From positions 1-64,000 of the forward strand of contig JAILNR010000015.1 in NCBI GenBank assembly GCA_024691325.1: a stretch of DNA of 64,000 nucleotides, read 5' to 3'. The translations under genes and the position numbers were made by a program. The first letter of the stretch is position 1. Every line of letters starts with the position of its first letter. The stretch comes from Saccharofermentans sp. Lineage in GTDB: Bacteria; Bacillota; Clostridia; Saccharofermentanales; Saccharofermentanaceae. The notes below the pieces were generated by a model. It was not told the origin of the DNA. It did not search any database and was given only the letters and a program-made list of their open reading frames with translations. Below, one piece after another: positions 24,985 to 34,014 of this stretch.

Positions 24985-25820
24985 TAACTGATGTAAATAC
25001 ATATATGGCCTCAATAAATGAGGCAACACAATATATCAAGACCGTTATTGGCAACAATACGGTTCCTGAGATTTGTATAGTTTTGGGATCAGGATTATCC
25101 CCTTTGGCTGGTATGTGCGAGGATGTTCTCGAAGTTCCTTATGCTGATATTCCCGGTTTCCCTGTTTCAACTGTACCCGGACATGAAGGTAAACTCATTA
25201 TCGGAACTCTTGAAGGTAAAAGAGTATTCATGATGTCAGGACGCTTCCATTACTATGAAGGTTATGACACATCAGAATGTACTTTATATGTAAGAGTAAT
25301 GAGTAAGCTTGGAGTTAAAACTCTCTATCTTACGAACGCAGCAGGCGGTCTTAAGGTTGGTATGAATCCTTCTGATCTTATGATCATTACCGATCATATC
25401 CCTTTCTTCTGTGAATCACCTTTAAGAGGTCCTAATCTTGATGAATTCGGTGACAGATTCCCTGATCAGTCTTGTATTTATGATCCTGAATATGTAGATA
25501 AGCTTACTAAGATAGCTAAGGATAATAATATAAGAATACATAAAGGTGTATATGCTTATACGAGAGGTCCTCAGTATGAGACTCCTGCCGAGATTAGAGC
25601 TCTTTCGATTCTCGGTACTGATGCTGTCGGTATGTCTACAGTTCCGGAAGCAATAGTAGCTTCGCATTGTGGTATGAGAATTGCAGCAGTTTCCTGTATT
25701 TGTAACTTTGGATGCGGTATTGCTGATAATAAGTTAAGCCATAAAGAAGTTATGGAAGTGGCAGGCAAGGCATCAGAAGACAGTTGCAAGCTAGCTAAAC
25801 TTTTTATAAAGTCATTATAA
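24981..25820 (+). CDS. Purine nucleoside phosphorylase (type I)
   Basis: Splits inosine or guanosine with phosphate into base and ribose-1-phosphate for purine salvage. The 279-residue protein has the trimeric (PunA/DeoD-unrelated) class motifs: LGSGLSPLA with the phosphate-binding loop, VPGHEG, GRFHYYEGY, NAAGGL and DAVGMSTVPEAIVA with purine-site residues, near residues 190-205. ATG 24981 overlaps the secA stop. It precedes ahcY by 21 bases, so salvage of adenosine-derived products from the SAM cycle may be coupled, by inference. Confidence 0.93.
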   Translation: MITDVNTYMASINEATQYIKTVIGNNTVPEICIVLGSGLSPLAGMCEDVLEVPYADIPGFPVSTVPGHEGKLIIGTLEGKRVFMMSGRFHYYEGYDTSECTLYVRVMSKLGVKTLYLTNAAGGLKVGMNPSDLMIITDHIPFFCESPLRGPNLDEFGDRFPDQSCIYDPEYVDKLTKIAKDNNIRIHKGVYAYTRGPQYETPAEIRALSILGTDAVGMSTVPEAIVASHCGMRIAAVSCICNFGCGIADNKLSHKEVMEVAGKASEDSCKLAKLFIKSL

Positions 25821-25841
25821 GAATCATTAACGGAGGTCAAC

Positions 25842-27092
25842 ATGGCAAATTACGATGTAAAAGATATTAACCTTGCACCTTACGGACAGGAGAAGATAGA
25901 TTGGGCATATAGAAACATGCCTGTTCTTCGTGCTATCGAGGCAGAACTTATTGAAGAGCAGCCGTTTAAGGGCTTGAAGATCGCTGTAAGTGTACACGTT
26001 GAAGCGAAGACTGCCTGCCTGGCAAGAACACTCGCAAGAGGCGGCGCAGAAGTTGCTTTGACAGGCTGTAATCCTCTTTCGACACAGGATGATGTCGCTG
26101 CAGCTATGGCAGCTTCAGGTATGAGCGTTTATACGATTCATGGTGACAGTGAGGAAGAGTATATTAACCATCTTAAGATGGCTCTTTCATTTGGTCCTGA
26201 CATTGTTATTGATGATGGCGGAGATCTTGCCATGCTCCTTCATTCTGAACTTAAGGATCTTACGAAGAACCTTATCGGCGGTTGTGAAGAGACAACTACC
26301 GGCGTACACAGACTCAACATTCTCGAGAAGGAAGGAAAGCTTCTTTATCCTGTAGTTGCAGTTAATGATGCAAGATGTAAGCATCTGTTTGATAACAGAT
26401 TCGGAACAGGTCAATCTGTTTGGACGGGAATTATGGCTACCACAAATCTTGTCGTAGCAGGTAAGACCGTAGTCGTTGCCGGATACGGAATGTGCGGCAG
26501 AGGTGTTGCTTTAAGAGCCAAGGGCCTGGGTGCAAAGGTAATCGTAACCGAGATCGATCCCGTTAAGGCTTGCGAGGCTATCATGGAAGGCTACGAAGTC
26601 ATGACTATGGACGAAGCCGCACCTTTAGGAGACCTCTTCGTAACAGTAACGGGATGCGAGGATGTTATTGTTGGCAGACATTTCGAGAAGATGAAGGACG
26701 GTGCTGTCTGCTGTAATGCAGGTCATTTTGACTGCGAGGTAAGTGTTAAAGAGCTTAAGAAGATGGCAGTATCAAGTAAGGAGCTGCGTCATAATATCAT
26801 TGGATATGAGCTTAAGAATGGTAATACTGTCTGCATTATTGCAGAGGGAAGACTTGTTAACCTTGCTGCCGGTGACGGACATCCTGTCGAGATCATGGAT
26901 ATGAGTTTTGCATTGCAGGCCCAGTCTGCAAGATACATTGCAAAGTATGGCAAGGAGCTTGATAAGAAGGTTTATCAGACACCTGAAGTAATCGATAACA
27001 GAGTTGCCGAGATACTCCTTGATACCAAGAAAATAAGCATTGATAAACTCACTCCAGAGCAGGAGAAGTACATTAATTCATGGGACTTTTAA
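25842..27092 (+). CDS. ahcY: Adenosylhomocysteinase
   Basis: Reversibly hydrolyses S-adenosylhomocysteine to homocysteine and adenosine, clearing the product of methyltransferases. The 416-residue protein shows HVEAKTACLARTL near residue 50, GGCEETTTGVHRL near 147 and the NAD-binding GYGMCGRG at 214-221, with the C-terminal NAD-loop end YINSWDF close to the family's terminal tail. It lacks the 40-residue insert of some bacterial forms. An ACGGAGG site precedes the start. Homocysteine could be used by the sulfhydrylase-related methionine enzymes in the window. Confidence 0.96.
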   Translation: MANYDVKDINLAPYGQEKIDWAYRNMPVLRAIEAELIEEQPFKGLKIAVSVHVEAKTACLARTLARGGAEVALTGCNPLSTQDDVAAAMAASGMSVYTIHGDSEEEYINHLKMALSFGPDIVIDDGGDLAMLLHSELKDLTKNLIGGCEETTTGVHRLNILEKEGKLLYPVVAVNDARCKHLFDNRFGTGQSVWTGIMATTNLVVAGKTVVVAGYGMCGRGVALRAKGLGAKVIVTEIDPVKACEAIMEGYEVMTMDEAAPLGDLFVTVTGCEDVIVGRHFEKMKDGAVCCNAGHFDCEVSVKELKKMAVSSKELRHNIIGYELKNGNTVCIIAEGRLVNLAAGDGHPVEIMDMSFALQAQSARYIAKYGKELDKKVYQTPEVIDNRVAEILLDTKKISIDKLTPEQEKYINSWDF

Positions 27093-27138
27093 GTCTTGAC
27101 ACTTATGTGCTTAATAAGTATCATCTTTAAGCACACAA

Positions 27139-27213
27139 GCCAATGTGGCTCAGGGGTAGAGCAATTCACTCGTAATGAATAGGTCGTGGGTTCGATTCCC
27201 ACCATTGGCTCCA
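27139..27213 (+). tRNA. tRNA-Thr (anticodon CGT)
   Basis: A 75-base gene with encoded CCA. The acceptor stem GCCAATG pairs with CATTGGC, the anticodon stem ATTCA/TGAAT encloses CTCGTAA giving anticodon CGT (codon ACG), and the T-arm GTGGGTTCGATTCCCAC is perfect. Confidence 0.97.
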
Positions 27214-27219
27214 TGATAC

Positions 27220-27304
27220 GGGGTTGTGGCGGAATGGCAGACGCAGCAGACTCAAAATCTGCCGACCATAAATCGTGTGGGTTCAAGTCCCACCAGCCCC
27301 ACCA
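27220..27304 (+). tRNA. tRNA-Leu (anticodon CAA)
   Basis: An 85-base gene with encoded CCA, 6 bases after tRNA-Thr. The acceptor stem GGGGTTG pairs with CAGCCCC (one G-U), the anticodon loop CTCAAAA gives CAA (codon UUG), and the long variable arm is as expected for tRNA-Leu. Confidence 0.97.
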
Positions 27305-27317
27305 TCATATTTGAAGT

Positions 27318-27366
27318 TACCCCCATAATTTGGACCGAGAGGTTACAATTTATGGGGGTATTTTTA
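27318..27366 (+). terminator. Terminator after the tRNA pair
   Basis: TACCCCCATAA (27318-27328) pairs with TTATGGGGGTA (27350-27360), followed by TTTTT. An 11-bp stem with a T-run is a clear intrinsic terminator for the tRNA-Thr/tRNA-Leu transcript. Confidence 0.85.
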
Positions 27367-27417
27367 TCAAATGATTTTCTTTTCTATATTTTTTTTATTA
27401 TGTATATATAATAGGGG

Positions 27418-27433
27418 GTTAGCTGAGGCTAAC
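27418..27433. promoter_or_regulatory. Short dyad upstream of pckA
   Basis: GTTAGC-TGAG-GCTAAC is a perfect 6-bp inverted repeat about 90 bases before pckA, close to TATATAAT (27404-27412). It could be an operator or a small hairpin in the pckA leader. A second TATAAT lies at 27482-27487. I see no other feature in this gap. Confidence 0.35.
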
Positions 27434-27523
27434 AAGCAATATAATCATAAAATTTTTATAGAAAAAACAGGTAATTAAAGATATAATGTTTGGCAGTGAT
27501 TATTAATGTAAAGGAGTTTTATC

Positions 27524-29137
27524 ATGGCAAACATTGATTTGACTAAGTATGGCATCAAAGACGTCAAGGAAATCGTCTACAATCCTTCTTACGAGAAGCT
27601 TTTCGAAGAGGAGATGGATCCTTCTTTGGAGGGTTTTGACAAGGGACAGCTTACAGAGCTTGGTGCTGTAAACGTTATGACAGGTATCTATACCGGTCGT
27701 TCTCCTAAAGATAAGTTCATCGTTATGGATGACAAGTCCAAGGACACAGTATGGTGGACAACAGATGAGTACAAGAATGATAACCACCCCGCTTCACAGG
27801 AAGCTTGGGAAGCTTGTAAGAAGCTCGCTGTTGATGAGCTCTCCGGTAAGAAGCTCTATGTAGTTGACGGTTTCTGCGGTGCTAACAAGGACACAAGAAT
27901 GTCCGTACGTTTTATCATGGAGGTTGCTTGGCAGGCTCACTTCGTTAGAAACATGTTCATCCAGCCTACAGCAGAGGAAGAGGCTAACTTCGAGCCTAAC
28001 TTCGTTGTTTACACAGCTTCCAAGGCTAAGGTAGAGAACTATAAGGAGCTCGGCCTCAACTCTGAGACAGCAGTTCTGTTCAACGTTACATCACGTGAGC
28101 AGGTTATCCTGAACACATGGTACGGCGGTGAGATGAAGAAGGGTATGTTCTCCATGCAGAACTACTTCCTGCCCCTCGGCGGTATGGCTTCCATGCACTG
28201 CTCTGCTAACACAGACATGAACGGTGAGCACACAGCTATCTTCTTCGGTCTTTCCGGTACAGGTAAGACAACACTTTCCACAGATCCTAAGAGACTTCTC
28301 ATCGGTGATGACGAGCACGGTTGGGATGACAACGGCGTATTCAACCTCGAGGGTGGATGCTACGCTAAGGTTATCAACCTCTCCAAGGAGAATGAGCCTG
28401 ACATCTACAACGCTATCAAGAGAAATGCTCTTCTCGAGAATGTTACAGTAGATGAGAACGGCAAGATCGACTTCGCTGACAAGTCCGTTACAGAGAACAC
28501 ACGTGTTTCCTATCCTATCGATCACATCGAGAAGATCGCTAAGAACGTTAACAAGATCTCTTCCGGCCCTGCTGCTGAGAACGTAATCTTCCTTTCTGCA
28601 GACGCTTTCGGCGTATTGCCTCCTGTTTCTATCCTCACACCTGAGCAGACACAGTACTACTTCCTCTCCGGATTTACTGCTAAGCTCGCTGGTACAGAGC
28701 GTGGAATCACAGAGCCTACACCTACATTCTCTGCTTGCTTCGGTCAGGCTTTCCTTGAGCTTCACCCTACAAAGTATGCTGAGGAGCTCGTAAAGAAGAT
28801 GGAGAAGTCCGGTGCTAAGGCTTACCTCGTAAACACAGGTTGGAACGGCACAGGTAAGAGAATCTCTATCCCTGATACAAGAGGAATCATCGATGCTATC
28901 CTTAACGGTGACATCAAGAAGGCTCCTACAAAGAAGATTCCTTTCTTCGACTTCGAAGTACCTACAGAGCTTCCCGGCGTAAGCACAGAGATCCTCGATC
29001 CTCGTGACACATACGCTGATGCTTCCGAGTGGGAGACAAAGGCTAAGGATCTTGCTGCAAGATTCCAGAAGAACTTCAAGAAGTATGAGACAAACGAAGC
29101 TGGTAAGGCTCTCGTTGCTGCAGGTCCTCAGCTCTGA
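27524..29137 (+). CDS. pckA: Phosphoenolpyruvate carboxykinase (ATP)
   Basis: Interconverts oxaloacetate plus ATP with phosphoenolpyruvate, CO2 and ADP; in fermenting anaerobes it often runs toward oxaloacetate and makes ATP. The 537-residue protein has the P-loop [11 protein letters not shown] at residues 242-252, the following metal-binding DDEHGW segment, GRSPKDKF near residue 64 and [11 protein letters not shown] near the C-terminus. The start has an AAAGGAG site. Codon choice is much more uniform (AAC, TAC, ATC, GCT) than in neighbouring genes, a sign of very high expression. A terminator follows directly. Confidence 0.98.
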   Translation: MANIDLTKYGIKDVKEIVYNPSYEKLFEEEMDPSLEGFDKGQLTELGAVNVMTGIYTGRSPKDKFIVMDDKSKDTVWWTTDEYKNDNHPASQEAWEACKKLAVDELSGKKLYVVDGFCGANKDTRMSVRFIMEVAWQAHFVRNMFIQPTAEEEANFEPNFVVYTASKAKVENYKELGLNSETAVLFNVTSREQVILNTWYGGEMKKGMFSMQNYFLPLGGMASMHCSANTDMNGEHTAIFFGLSGTGKTTLSTDPKRLLIGDDEHGWDDNGVFNLEGGCYAKVINLSKENEPDIYNAIKRNALLENVTVDENGKIDFADKSVTENTRVSYPIDHIEKIAKNVNKISSGPAAENVIFLSADAFGVLPPVSILTPEQTQYYFLSGFTAKLAGTERGITEPTPTFSACFGQAFLELHPTKYAEELVKKMEKSGAKAYLVNTGWNGTGKRISIPDTRGIIDAILNGDIKKAPTKKIPFFDFEVPTELPGVSTEILDPRDTYADASEWETKAKDLAARFQKNFKKYETNEAGKALVAAGPQL

Positions 29138-29170
29138 TAGTTGTTCTTTAGAATCAGCTTGAATTTAATG

Positions 29171-29203
29171 GGCTGTCCTTCATTTGAAGGGCAGCCTTTT
29201 TCT
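29171..29203 (+). terminator. Terminator after pckA
   Basis: GGCTGTCCTTC (29171-29181) pairs with GAAGGGCAGCC (29186-29196) through one G-U pair, with a 4-base loop, and is followed by TTTTTCTTT. A classic intrinsic terminator. Confidence 0.9.
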
Positions 29204-29224
29204 TTGGTATATAATCTATAAAGT

Positions 29225-30178
29225 ATGGATAAAAAAGCAGAGATAATAACTGGATTAAAGATTACAGCTGCCGCCGTTGCCGCCTATATTATCGCGGAAA
29301 CAGCAGGTCTTGAGTTTTCTGTGTCCGCAGGTATCGTCGCCATTCTTTCCGTCCTTCCGACCAAGAAAGAAACAGTACGAACTGCACTCGACAGATTTGT
29401 GGCATTTGCAGTTGCTTTAATAATAGCAGCATTATGTTTTAGCTTTCTCGGCTTTAATCTGCCGGCTTTCTGTGTTTATCTTTTGTTGTTCATTGTCTAC
29501 TGCAGGATATTCGGTTTCTATTCGGCCATGGCGATGGATTCGGTGCTTATTTCCCATTTCCTTTCAACAGGCAGGATGGACCTTGATACGATAATAAACG
29601 AAGTGCTTCTCTTCTTTATAGGAACACTTATGGGAATAATAGTTAATCTGACACTTCGTAAAGATAAAAAGAAGACGGATAAACTGACGCTCAAAACTGA
29701 TGAACAGATAAGACATATCCTTATAAGAGCATCTGAAAGGGTCATAGATACAGATATGAAAGACTATGACGGGAAATGTCTGATTAAACTTGATAAGCTC
29801 CTCGAAAAGGCCAGAAAACAAGCTCTTACAGACTATAAGAATGATCTTATAGATCCTGATGACAGCGATATCAGATATATCGAGATGAGGATGAAACAAT
29901 CTGAGATATTATCGGAGATCTACAGAAATGTAAGTGATATCAGGACAACACCGGATACAGCTAAGATAATATCTGATTTCCTGGTGAAAACAGCCAACGA
30001 ATATGACAGGGAGAATGATGTATCCGGACTTCTCAAGGAATGTGAATCAATTAATGATGATTTTAAGGACCGTCCTCTGCCTAAGACACGTGATGAGTTT
30101 GAAGACCGTGCCCGGTTATTTGTATTGATGAGGAGTATAGAAGATTTTTTAAAGATCAAGAAAGAAATGTATAAATAA
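29225..30178 (+). CDS. Aromatic acid exporter (FUSC/ArAE)-like membrane protein
   Basis: A 317-residue protein with an N-terminal membrane part of about five helices (residues about 8-140) and a long charged, helical cytosolic part. The opening GLKITAAAVAAYIIAETAGLEFSVSAG (split over helix one) is characteristic of Gram-positive aromatic acid exporter family proteins (ArAE_1 and C-terminal domain). The substrate is unknown. There is no ribosome binding site before ATG 29225; a TATAAT ends 9 bases upstream, so translation may start near the transcript's 5' end. It lies alone between the pckA terminator and the pyr leader. Confidence 0.82.
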   Translation: MDKKAEIITGLKITAAAVAAYIIAETAGLEFSVSAGIVAILSVLPTKKETVRTALDRFVAFAVALIIAALCFSFLGFNLPAFCVYLLLFIVYCRIFGFYSAMAMDSVLISHFLSTGRMDLDTIINEVLLFFIGTLMGIIVNLTLRKDKKKTDKLTLKTDEQIRHILIRASERVIDTDMKDYDGKCLIKLDKLLEKARKQALTDYKNDLIDPDDSDIRYIEMRMKQSEILSEIYRNVSDIRTTPDTAKIISDFLVKTANEYDRENDVSGLLKECESINDDFKDRPLPKTRDEFEDRARLFVLMRSIEDFLKIKKEMYK

Positions 30179-30191
30179 TATAAATTTTGTC

Positions 30192-30220
30192 TTGAATATA
30201 CCCTCTCAAAAGAATAGACT
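30192..30220 (+). promoter_or_regulatory. Promoter of the pyr operon
   Basis: TTGAAT (30192-30197) and TAGACT (30215-30220) are separated by exactly 17 bases, about 20 bases before the PyrR-binding sequence. Each box matches 4 of 6 consensus positions. Confidence 0.55.
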
Positions 30221-30236
30221 CAAATAGTAATCTTTA

Positions 30237-30320
30237 AACAGCCCGGCGAGGTTGTAAGATTCTTAAAATTAAGAATTCAAGTCGTGCCGGGAAACTATAA
30301 TTTTCCGGCATTATTATTCC
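30237..30320 (+). promoter_or_regulatory. PyrR-binding RNA leader with terminator-like hairpin
   Basis: ACAGCCCGGCGAGGTTGTAAG (30238-30258) contains the PyrR recognition core GNGAGGYU. It folds as hairpin A: CCCGGC (30242-30247) with GCCGGG (30286-30291), inner stem ATTCTTA/TAAGAAT (30259-30276). Hairpin B is TGCCGGGAAA (30285-30294) with TTTTCCGGCA (30301-30310), followed by TTATTATT, a moderate terminator. The two share bases 30285-30291 and exclude each other. PyrR with UMP should bind hairpin A and tune expression of the operon to pyrimidine supply. Confidence 0.85.
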
Positions 30321-30338
30321 GGGGTAAGGAGTTTCCAA

Positions 30339-30896
30339 ATGAGTGAAGTTACTGCTTCAAATTCTACCGTACTTATGGACGAAGCGGCGGTCGAACGTGC
30401 GATCATCAGGATTTCCCATGAGATCATCGAGCATAACAAAGGCCTTGATGGTATTGCTCTCATAGGTATTCAAAGAAGAGGCGTATCGATTGCCAGAAAG
30501 ATCAGGGATTATCTGGAATCTATTGAGGATATTAAGGTTCCGATGGGTATACTTGATATCACTTTTTACAGAGATGATCTATCTACTCTCGCTGCACACC
30601 CGGTGGTTAACGGTACCCACATTCCTTTTGATGTTAACGGTACTAAGATTGTTCTCGTAGATGATGTTCTTTATACAGGCAGGACCATAAGGTCTGCTAT
30701 CGATAACATCTTTGATATGGGAAGACCGTCATGCATACAGTTAGTTGAATTAATTGACAGAGGTCACAGACAGCTTCCTTTTAAAGCAGATTATGTAGGT
30801 AAGAATATTCCTACCTCTGAATCCGAGCAGATCGAGGTTCAGTTTGAGGATGTTGACGGATCAACACAGGTACTGCTCATAAAGGAGGACAAATAA
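30339..30896 (+). CDS. pyrR: Pyr operon regulator and uracil phosphoribosyltransferase
   Basis: A 185-residue RNA-binding attenuation protein with the phosphoribosyltransferase fold. The PRPP-binding motif VLVDDVLYTGRT is at residues 105-116, and GIQRRGVSIA and the FYRDDLST segment match PyrR. It binds the leader RNA in response to UMP and can also make UMP from uracil. GGTAAGGAG precedes the start. It is the first gene of the operon, directly after its own target RNA, and ends 1 base before pyrB. Confidence 0.96.
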   Translation: MSEVTASNSTVLMDEAAVERAIIRISHEIIEHNKGLDGIALIGIQRRGVSIARKIRDYLESIEDIKVPMGILDITFYRDDLSTLAAHPVVNGTHIPFDVNGTKIVLVDDVLYTGRTIRSAIDNIFDMGRPSCIQLVELIDRGHRQLPFKADYVGKNIPTSESEQIEVQFEDVDGSTQVLLIKEDK

Positions 30897-30897
30897 T

Positions 30898-31827
30898 ATG
30901 GGACTTAAAAGCAAAGACCTTCTGGGCATGAAGCAGCTTACGCCCGAAGAGATAATGGAAATATTAGATACTGCAAAGACCATGAAGATGGTTGTTGAGA
31001 ACGGACCTAAGAAGACAAGCCACTTACAGGGAAAATCAGTAGTTACACTGTTCTATGAGAATTCCACAAGAACGAGACTCTCGTTTGAGCTTGCATCAAA
31101 GTATATGGGCTCAACAAGTGCCAATATATCAGCTACAGGAAGCTCTGTTGCAAAAGGTGAGTCATTGCTCGACACAGCAAGAACAATCGATATGATGGGT
31201 ACTGACATCATTGTAATGAGACACCCTCAGTCAGGTGCACCTCATTCAATTGCTGATAAGATAAACGCCAGCATCGTTAATGCAGGTGACGGCATGAACG
31301 AGCATCCTACACAGGCACTGCTTGATATGCTTACCATGTATGAAAGATTCGATAAGTTTGAAGGGAAGAAGATAGCAATCTGCGGTGATATCTATCACTC
31401 GAGAGTTGTCCGCTCTAACGCTATCGGTCTTGCAAAGCTCGGTGCTAAAGTAAGTGTTTACGGACCCCGTACAATGATGCCCATAGGTATCGAAAAGATG
31501 GGTGTCACGGTAGCCGACAGTGTAGAGGACTGTGTCAGGGATGCGGATGCCGTTATGGGACTTCGTGTGCAGCTCGAAAGAATGAAGAGCAGCCTTTTCC
31601 CGTCGGTTGCCGAATATGCAAAGTTCTATGCCATCACTCCTGAAGTTCTTAAGCTTGCCAAGCCTGATGCTTTCTTAATGCATCCGGGACCTTGCAATCA
31701 CGGTGTTGAGTTACCAACGGCAGTTTATGACTGTGATCAGTCTGTTATTAATAAGCAGGTTACAAATGGTGTAGCCGTAAGAATGGCTGTTCTTTACCTG
31801 CTCATGGCAAGGAGGAACAACTTATGA
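30898..31827 (+). CDS. pyrB: Aspartate carbamoyltransferase catalytic subunit
   Basis: Condenses carbamoyl phosphate and aspartate to carbamoyl aspartate. The 309-residue protein has the carbamoyl phosphate loop FYENSTRTRLSFE near residue 50, the lysine loop SSVAKGESLLDT near 85, HPQSGAP near 108 and GDGMNEHPTQALLD near 130. No regulatory subunit (pyrI) gene is present, so it is the Bacillus-like catalytic type. It starts 1 base after pyrR, and its end overlaps pyrC by 4 bases. Confidence 0.97.
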   Translation: MGLKSKDLLGMKQLTPEEIMEILDTAKTMKMVVENGPKKTSHLQGKSVVTLFYENSTRTRLSFELASKYMGSTSANISATGSSVAKGESLLDTARTIDMMGTDIIVMRHPQSGAPHSIADKINASIVNAGDGMNEHPTQALLDMLTMYERFDKFEGKKIAICGDIYHSRVVRSNAIGLAKLGAKVSVYGPRTMMPIGIEKMGVTVADSVEDCVRDADAVMGLRVQLERMKSSLFPSVAEYAKFYAITPEVLKLAKPDAFLMHPGPCNHGVELPTAVYDCDQSVINKQVTNGVAVRMAVLYLLMARRNNL

Positions 31828-33080
31828 AGACGATAATTAAAAACTGTAAAGTAATTGGTTCAGACAAGACTGTAATTTACATTGAAGACGGAAAGTTTGC
31901 TGCTGCTTTCGATGAGTCGAAGGCTGATGAAGTAATCGATGTTAAGGGCGGAACAGTCCTTCCGGGACTTGTTGATATGCATGTTCACTTCAGAGAGCCC
32001 GGCTACGAGTATAAAGAGACGATAGCAACGGGAAGTGCAGCAGCTGCAAGAGGCGGTTTTACAAGTGTCTGCACCATGCCTAATACTTTCCCTGTCTGTG
32101 ATAATGCCGCTGTAGTTGAAGGCATTCTCAAAAGAGCAGCAGATGCAGGTCTTGTCAGAGTTTATCCCATCGGCGCTGCAGGCAAGAACCTTGAGAGTGA
32201 AGAACTTGCCGAGATTGGACTTATGAAGGAAGCCGGTATCGTTGCTATCAGTAATGACGGTAAGCCTATTGCAACATCAGGTTTCATGCGTAAAGTTCTT
32301 GAATATGCTTCTGATTTTGATATGCCCGTTTTAAATCACGAAGAAGATCTTACGATCTCGGGCGGAGCCATGAATGAAGGTGAAGTTTCAACCTCTATCG
32401 GCATCAGAGGATGTCCTTCGGTTGCTGAGGATATTATGATTGCAAGAGATATCATACTTTCTGAGTATCTTGATATCCCCGTTCATATCTGTCATGTAAG
32501 CACTAAGGGCGGCTTAAGAATGATCCGTGAAGCTAAGGCAAGGGGCGTTAAGGTTACTTGTGAGACATGTCCTCATTATTTCACTTTAACTGATGTATCA
32601 TGCGAGAACTATGATACTAACTTCAAGATGCACCCGCCGCTTAGAACAGAAGATGATAAGCTTGCTGTTATCGAAGCTATCAAAGACGGAACCGTTGACT
32701 GTATCGTTACTGACCACGCACCTCACCATCAGGATGATAAGGAAGTAGAGTTCTCTCATGCTTTAAACGGTATCGTAGGTCTTGAAAGCTCATTCGCGCT
32801 TTGTTACACATATCTTGTTAAACCCGGCATCATAACAATGGAAAAGCTTGTTGAGCTTATGTGTCATAATCCTTCGAAGATCCTTAAGTTGGGAAGAGGC
32901 GGCATGAACGAAGGTGATGATGCTGACCTTGCAGTATTCGATCTTGATAACGAATTTATTTTCGACAAGGACAAGATGTTAACCAAGGGAAGAAATACGC
33001 CTTTCGACGGGTGGAAGCTTTATGGTAAGACTGTTCTTACAATGATGGGAGGAAAGAAGACTTATGAAGAACTTTGCTGA
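31824..33080 (+). CDS. pyrC: Dihydroorotase
   Basis: Cyclises carbamoyl aspartate to dihydroorotate. The 418-residue amidohydrolase-fold enzyme has metal ligands in DMHVHFREPGYEYKE (near residue 52), HVST near 225, DHAPHH near 300 with the catalytic Asp, and the class I signature CTMPNT. The start overlaps pyrB, and a GGAGG site lies inside the pyrB end. Its end overlaps pyrF by 17 bases. Confidence 0.96.
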   Translation: MKTIIKNCKVIGSDKTVIYIEDGKFAAAFDESKADEVIDVKGGTVLPGLVDMHVHFREPGYEYKETIATGSAAAARGGFTSVCTMPNTFPVCDNAAVVEGILKRAADAGLVRVYPIGAAGKNLESEELAEIGLMKEAGIVAISNDGKPIATSGFMRKVLEYASDFDMPVLNHEEDLTISGGAMNEGEVSTSIGIRGCPSVAEDIMIARDIILSEYLDIPVHICHVSTKGGLRMIREAKARGVKVTCETCPHYFTLTDVSCENYDTNFKMHPPLRTEDDKLAVIEAIKDGTVDCIVTDHAPHHQDDKEVEFSHALNGIVGLESSFALCYTYLVKPGIITMEKLVELMCHNPSKILKLGRGGMNEGDDADLAVFDLDNEFIFDKDKMLTKGRNTPFDGWKLYGKTVLTMMGGKKTYEELC

Positions 33081-34014
33081 TGATCTTGCAAGAAAGATTG
33101 CAAAGCTTGATAACCCTACGGTAATGGGGTTGGATCCCAGGCTTGAGTATATCCCTGAGGATATACGTCAAAAATGGCTTAAAGACCTTTCTCCCGATGC
33201 GGAACTTGCGGCTGCCTGCGCCATCTACGAGTTTAATACAGCCTTGATCGATGCTGTATGCGATATCGTTCCTGCAATCAAGCCTCAGTTTGCTTACTAT
33301 GAGATGTACGGTGTTGCAGGTATCGATACTTTGAAGAAGACTATAGCTTATGCCAAGAACAAGGGCATGTTAGTTATTGCTGATGCCAAGCGTAATGACA
33401 TAGGCAGCACAGCAACAGCGTATGCTGAGGGCATTATAGGTGAGACAGAACTTGATGACGGCAACAGGAAGCATATGTTTAATGCTGATGCGGTAACTGT
33501 TAACGGTTACCTAGGTATTGACGGCATCAAGCCTTTCCTTGATGTCTGCGCAAGAGACGGCAAGGGTATCTTCACTCTGGTTCACACATCAAATCCTTCT
33601 GCCGTTGACTTCCAGGATATGGTTCTTGAGGACGGTCGAAAAGTTTACGAGCTTATGGCTGATAACGTTAATGACTGGGGTAAGGAACTTGTTGGCGAAG
33701 AAGGTTTCTCTTCAGTAGGTGCCGTTCTTGGTGCTACCGTTCCAGAACAGGCTGTTGCTGCACGTAAGAGAATGCCTAACACATTCATGCTTGTACCCGG
33801 ATACGGTGCTCAGGGTGCAGGCCCTGATGCTGCAGTTGCATCCTTTACAAAGGACGGCAAGGGTGCCATTGTAAACGCGTCCAGAAGCCTTATGTGTGCA
33901 TGGAAGAAGAGGGAAGACCTTGATCCTTCTGATTTTGCCAAGGCAACCAGAGATGAGGCACTTGACATGAAGGCTAAGCTTAATGCAGCACTTAAAGACA
34001 GGAAGTATGTATGA
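33064..34014 (+). CDS. pyrF: Orotidine 5'-phosphate decarboxylase (long type)
   Basis: Converts OMP to UMP, the last step of the pathway. The 316-residue protein is of the longer subfamily (type 2). The catalytic motif DAKRNDIGSTA, with Asp-Lys-x-x-Asp, is near residue 101, and the phosphate-binding region is VPGYGAQGA near 240, followed by NASRSLM. GGAGGAAAG precedes ATG 33064 inside pyrC. The start of pyrK overlaps its stop by 4 bases. Confidence 0.96.
   Translation: MKNFADDLARKIAKLDNPTVMGLDPRLEYIPEDIRQKWLKDLSPDAELAAACAIYEFNTALIDAVCDIVPAIKPQFAYYEMYGVAGIDTLKKTIAYAKNKGMLVIADAKRNDIGSTATAYAEGIIGETELDDGNRKHMFNADAVTVNGYLGIDGIKPFLDVCARDGKGIFTLVHTSNPSAVDFQDMVLEDGRKVYELMADNVNDWGKELVGEEGFSSVGAVLGATVPEQAVAARKRMPNTFMLVPGYGAQGAGPDAAVASFTKDGKGAIVNASRSLMCAWKKREDLDPSDFAKATRDEALDMKAKLNAALKDRKYV

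Noticed and set aside
27305..27523. Hidden gene or riboswitch between the tRNAs and pckA
   Set aside because: Only a terminator, A+T-rich promoter-like DNA and one short dyad are visible. No open frame with a ribosome binding site and no known riboswitch core was found.
28091..28765. Long open frame of 224 codons on the minus strand inside pckA
   Set aside because: It exists because pckA uses a narrow codon set that removes antisense stops. The translation is Cys/Ser/Leu-rich with no family likeness, and there is no ribosome binding site.
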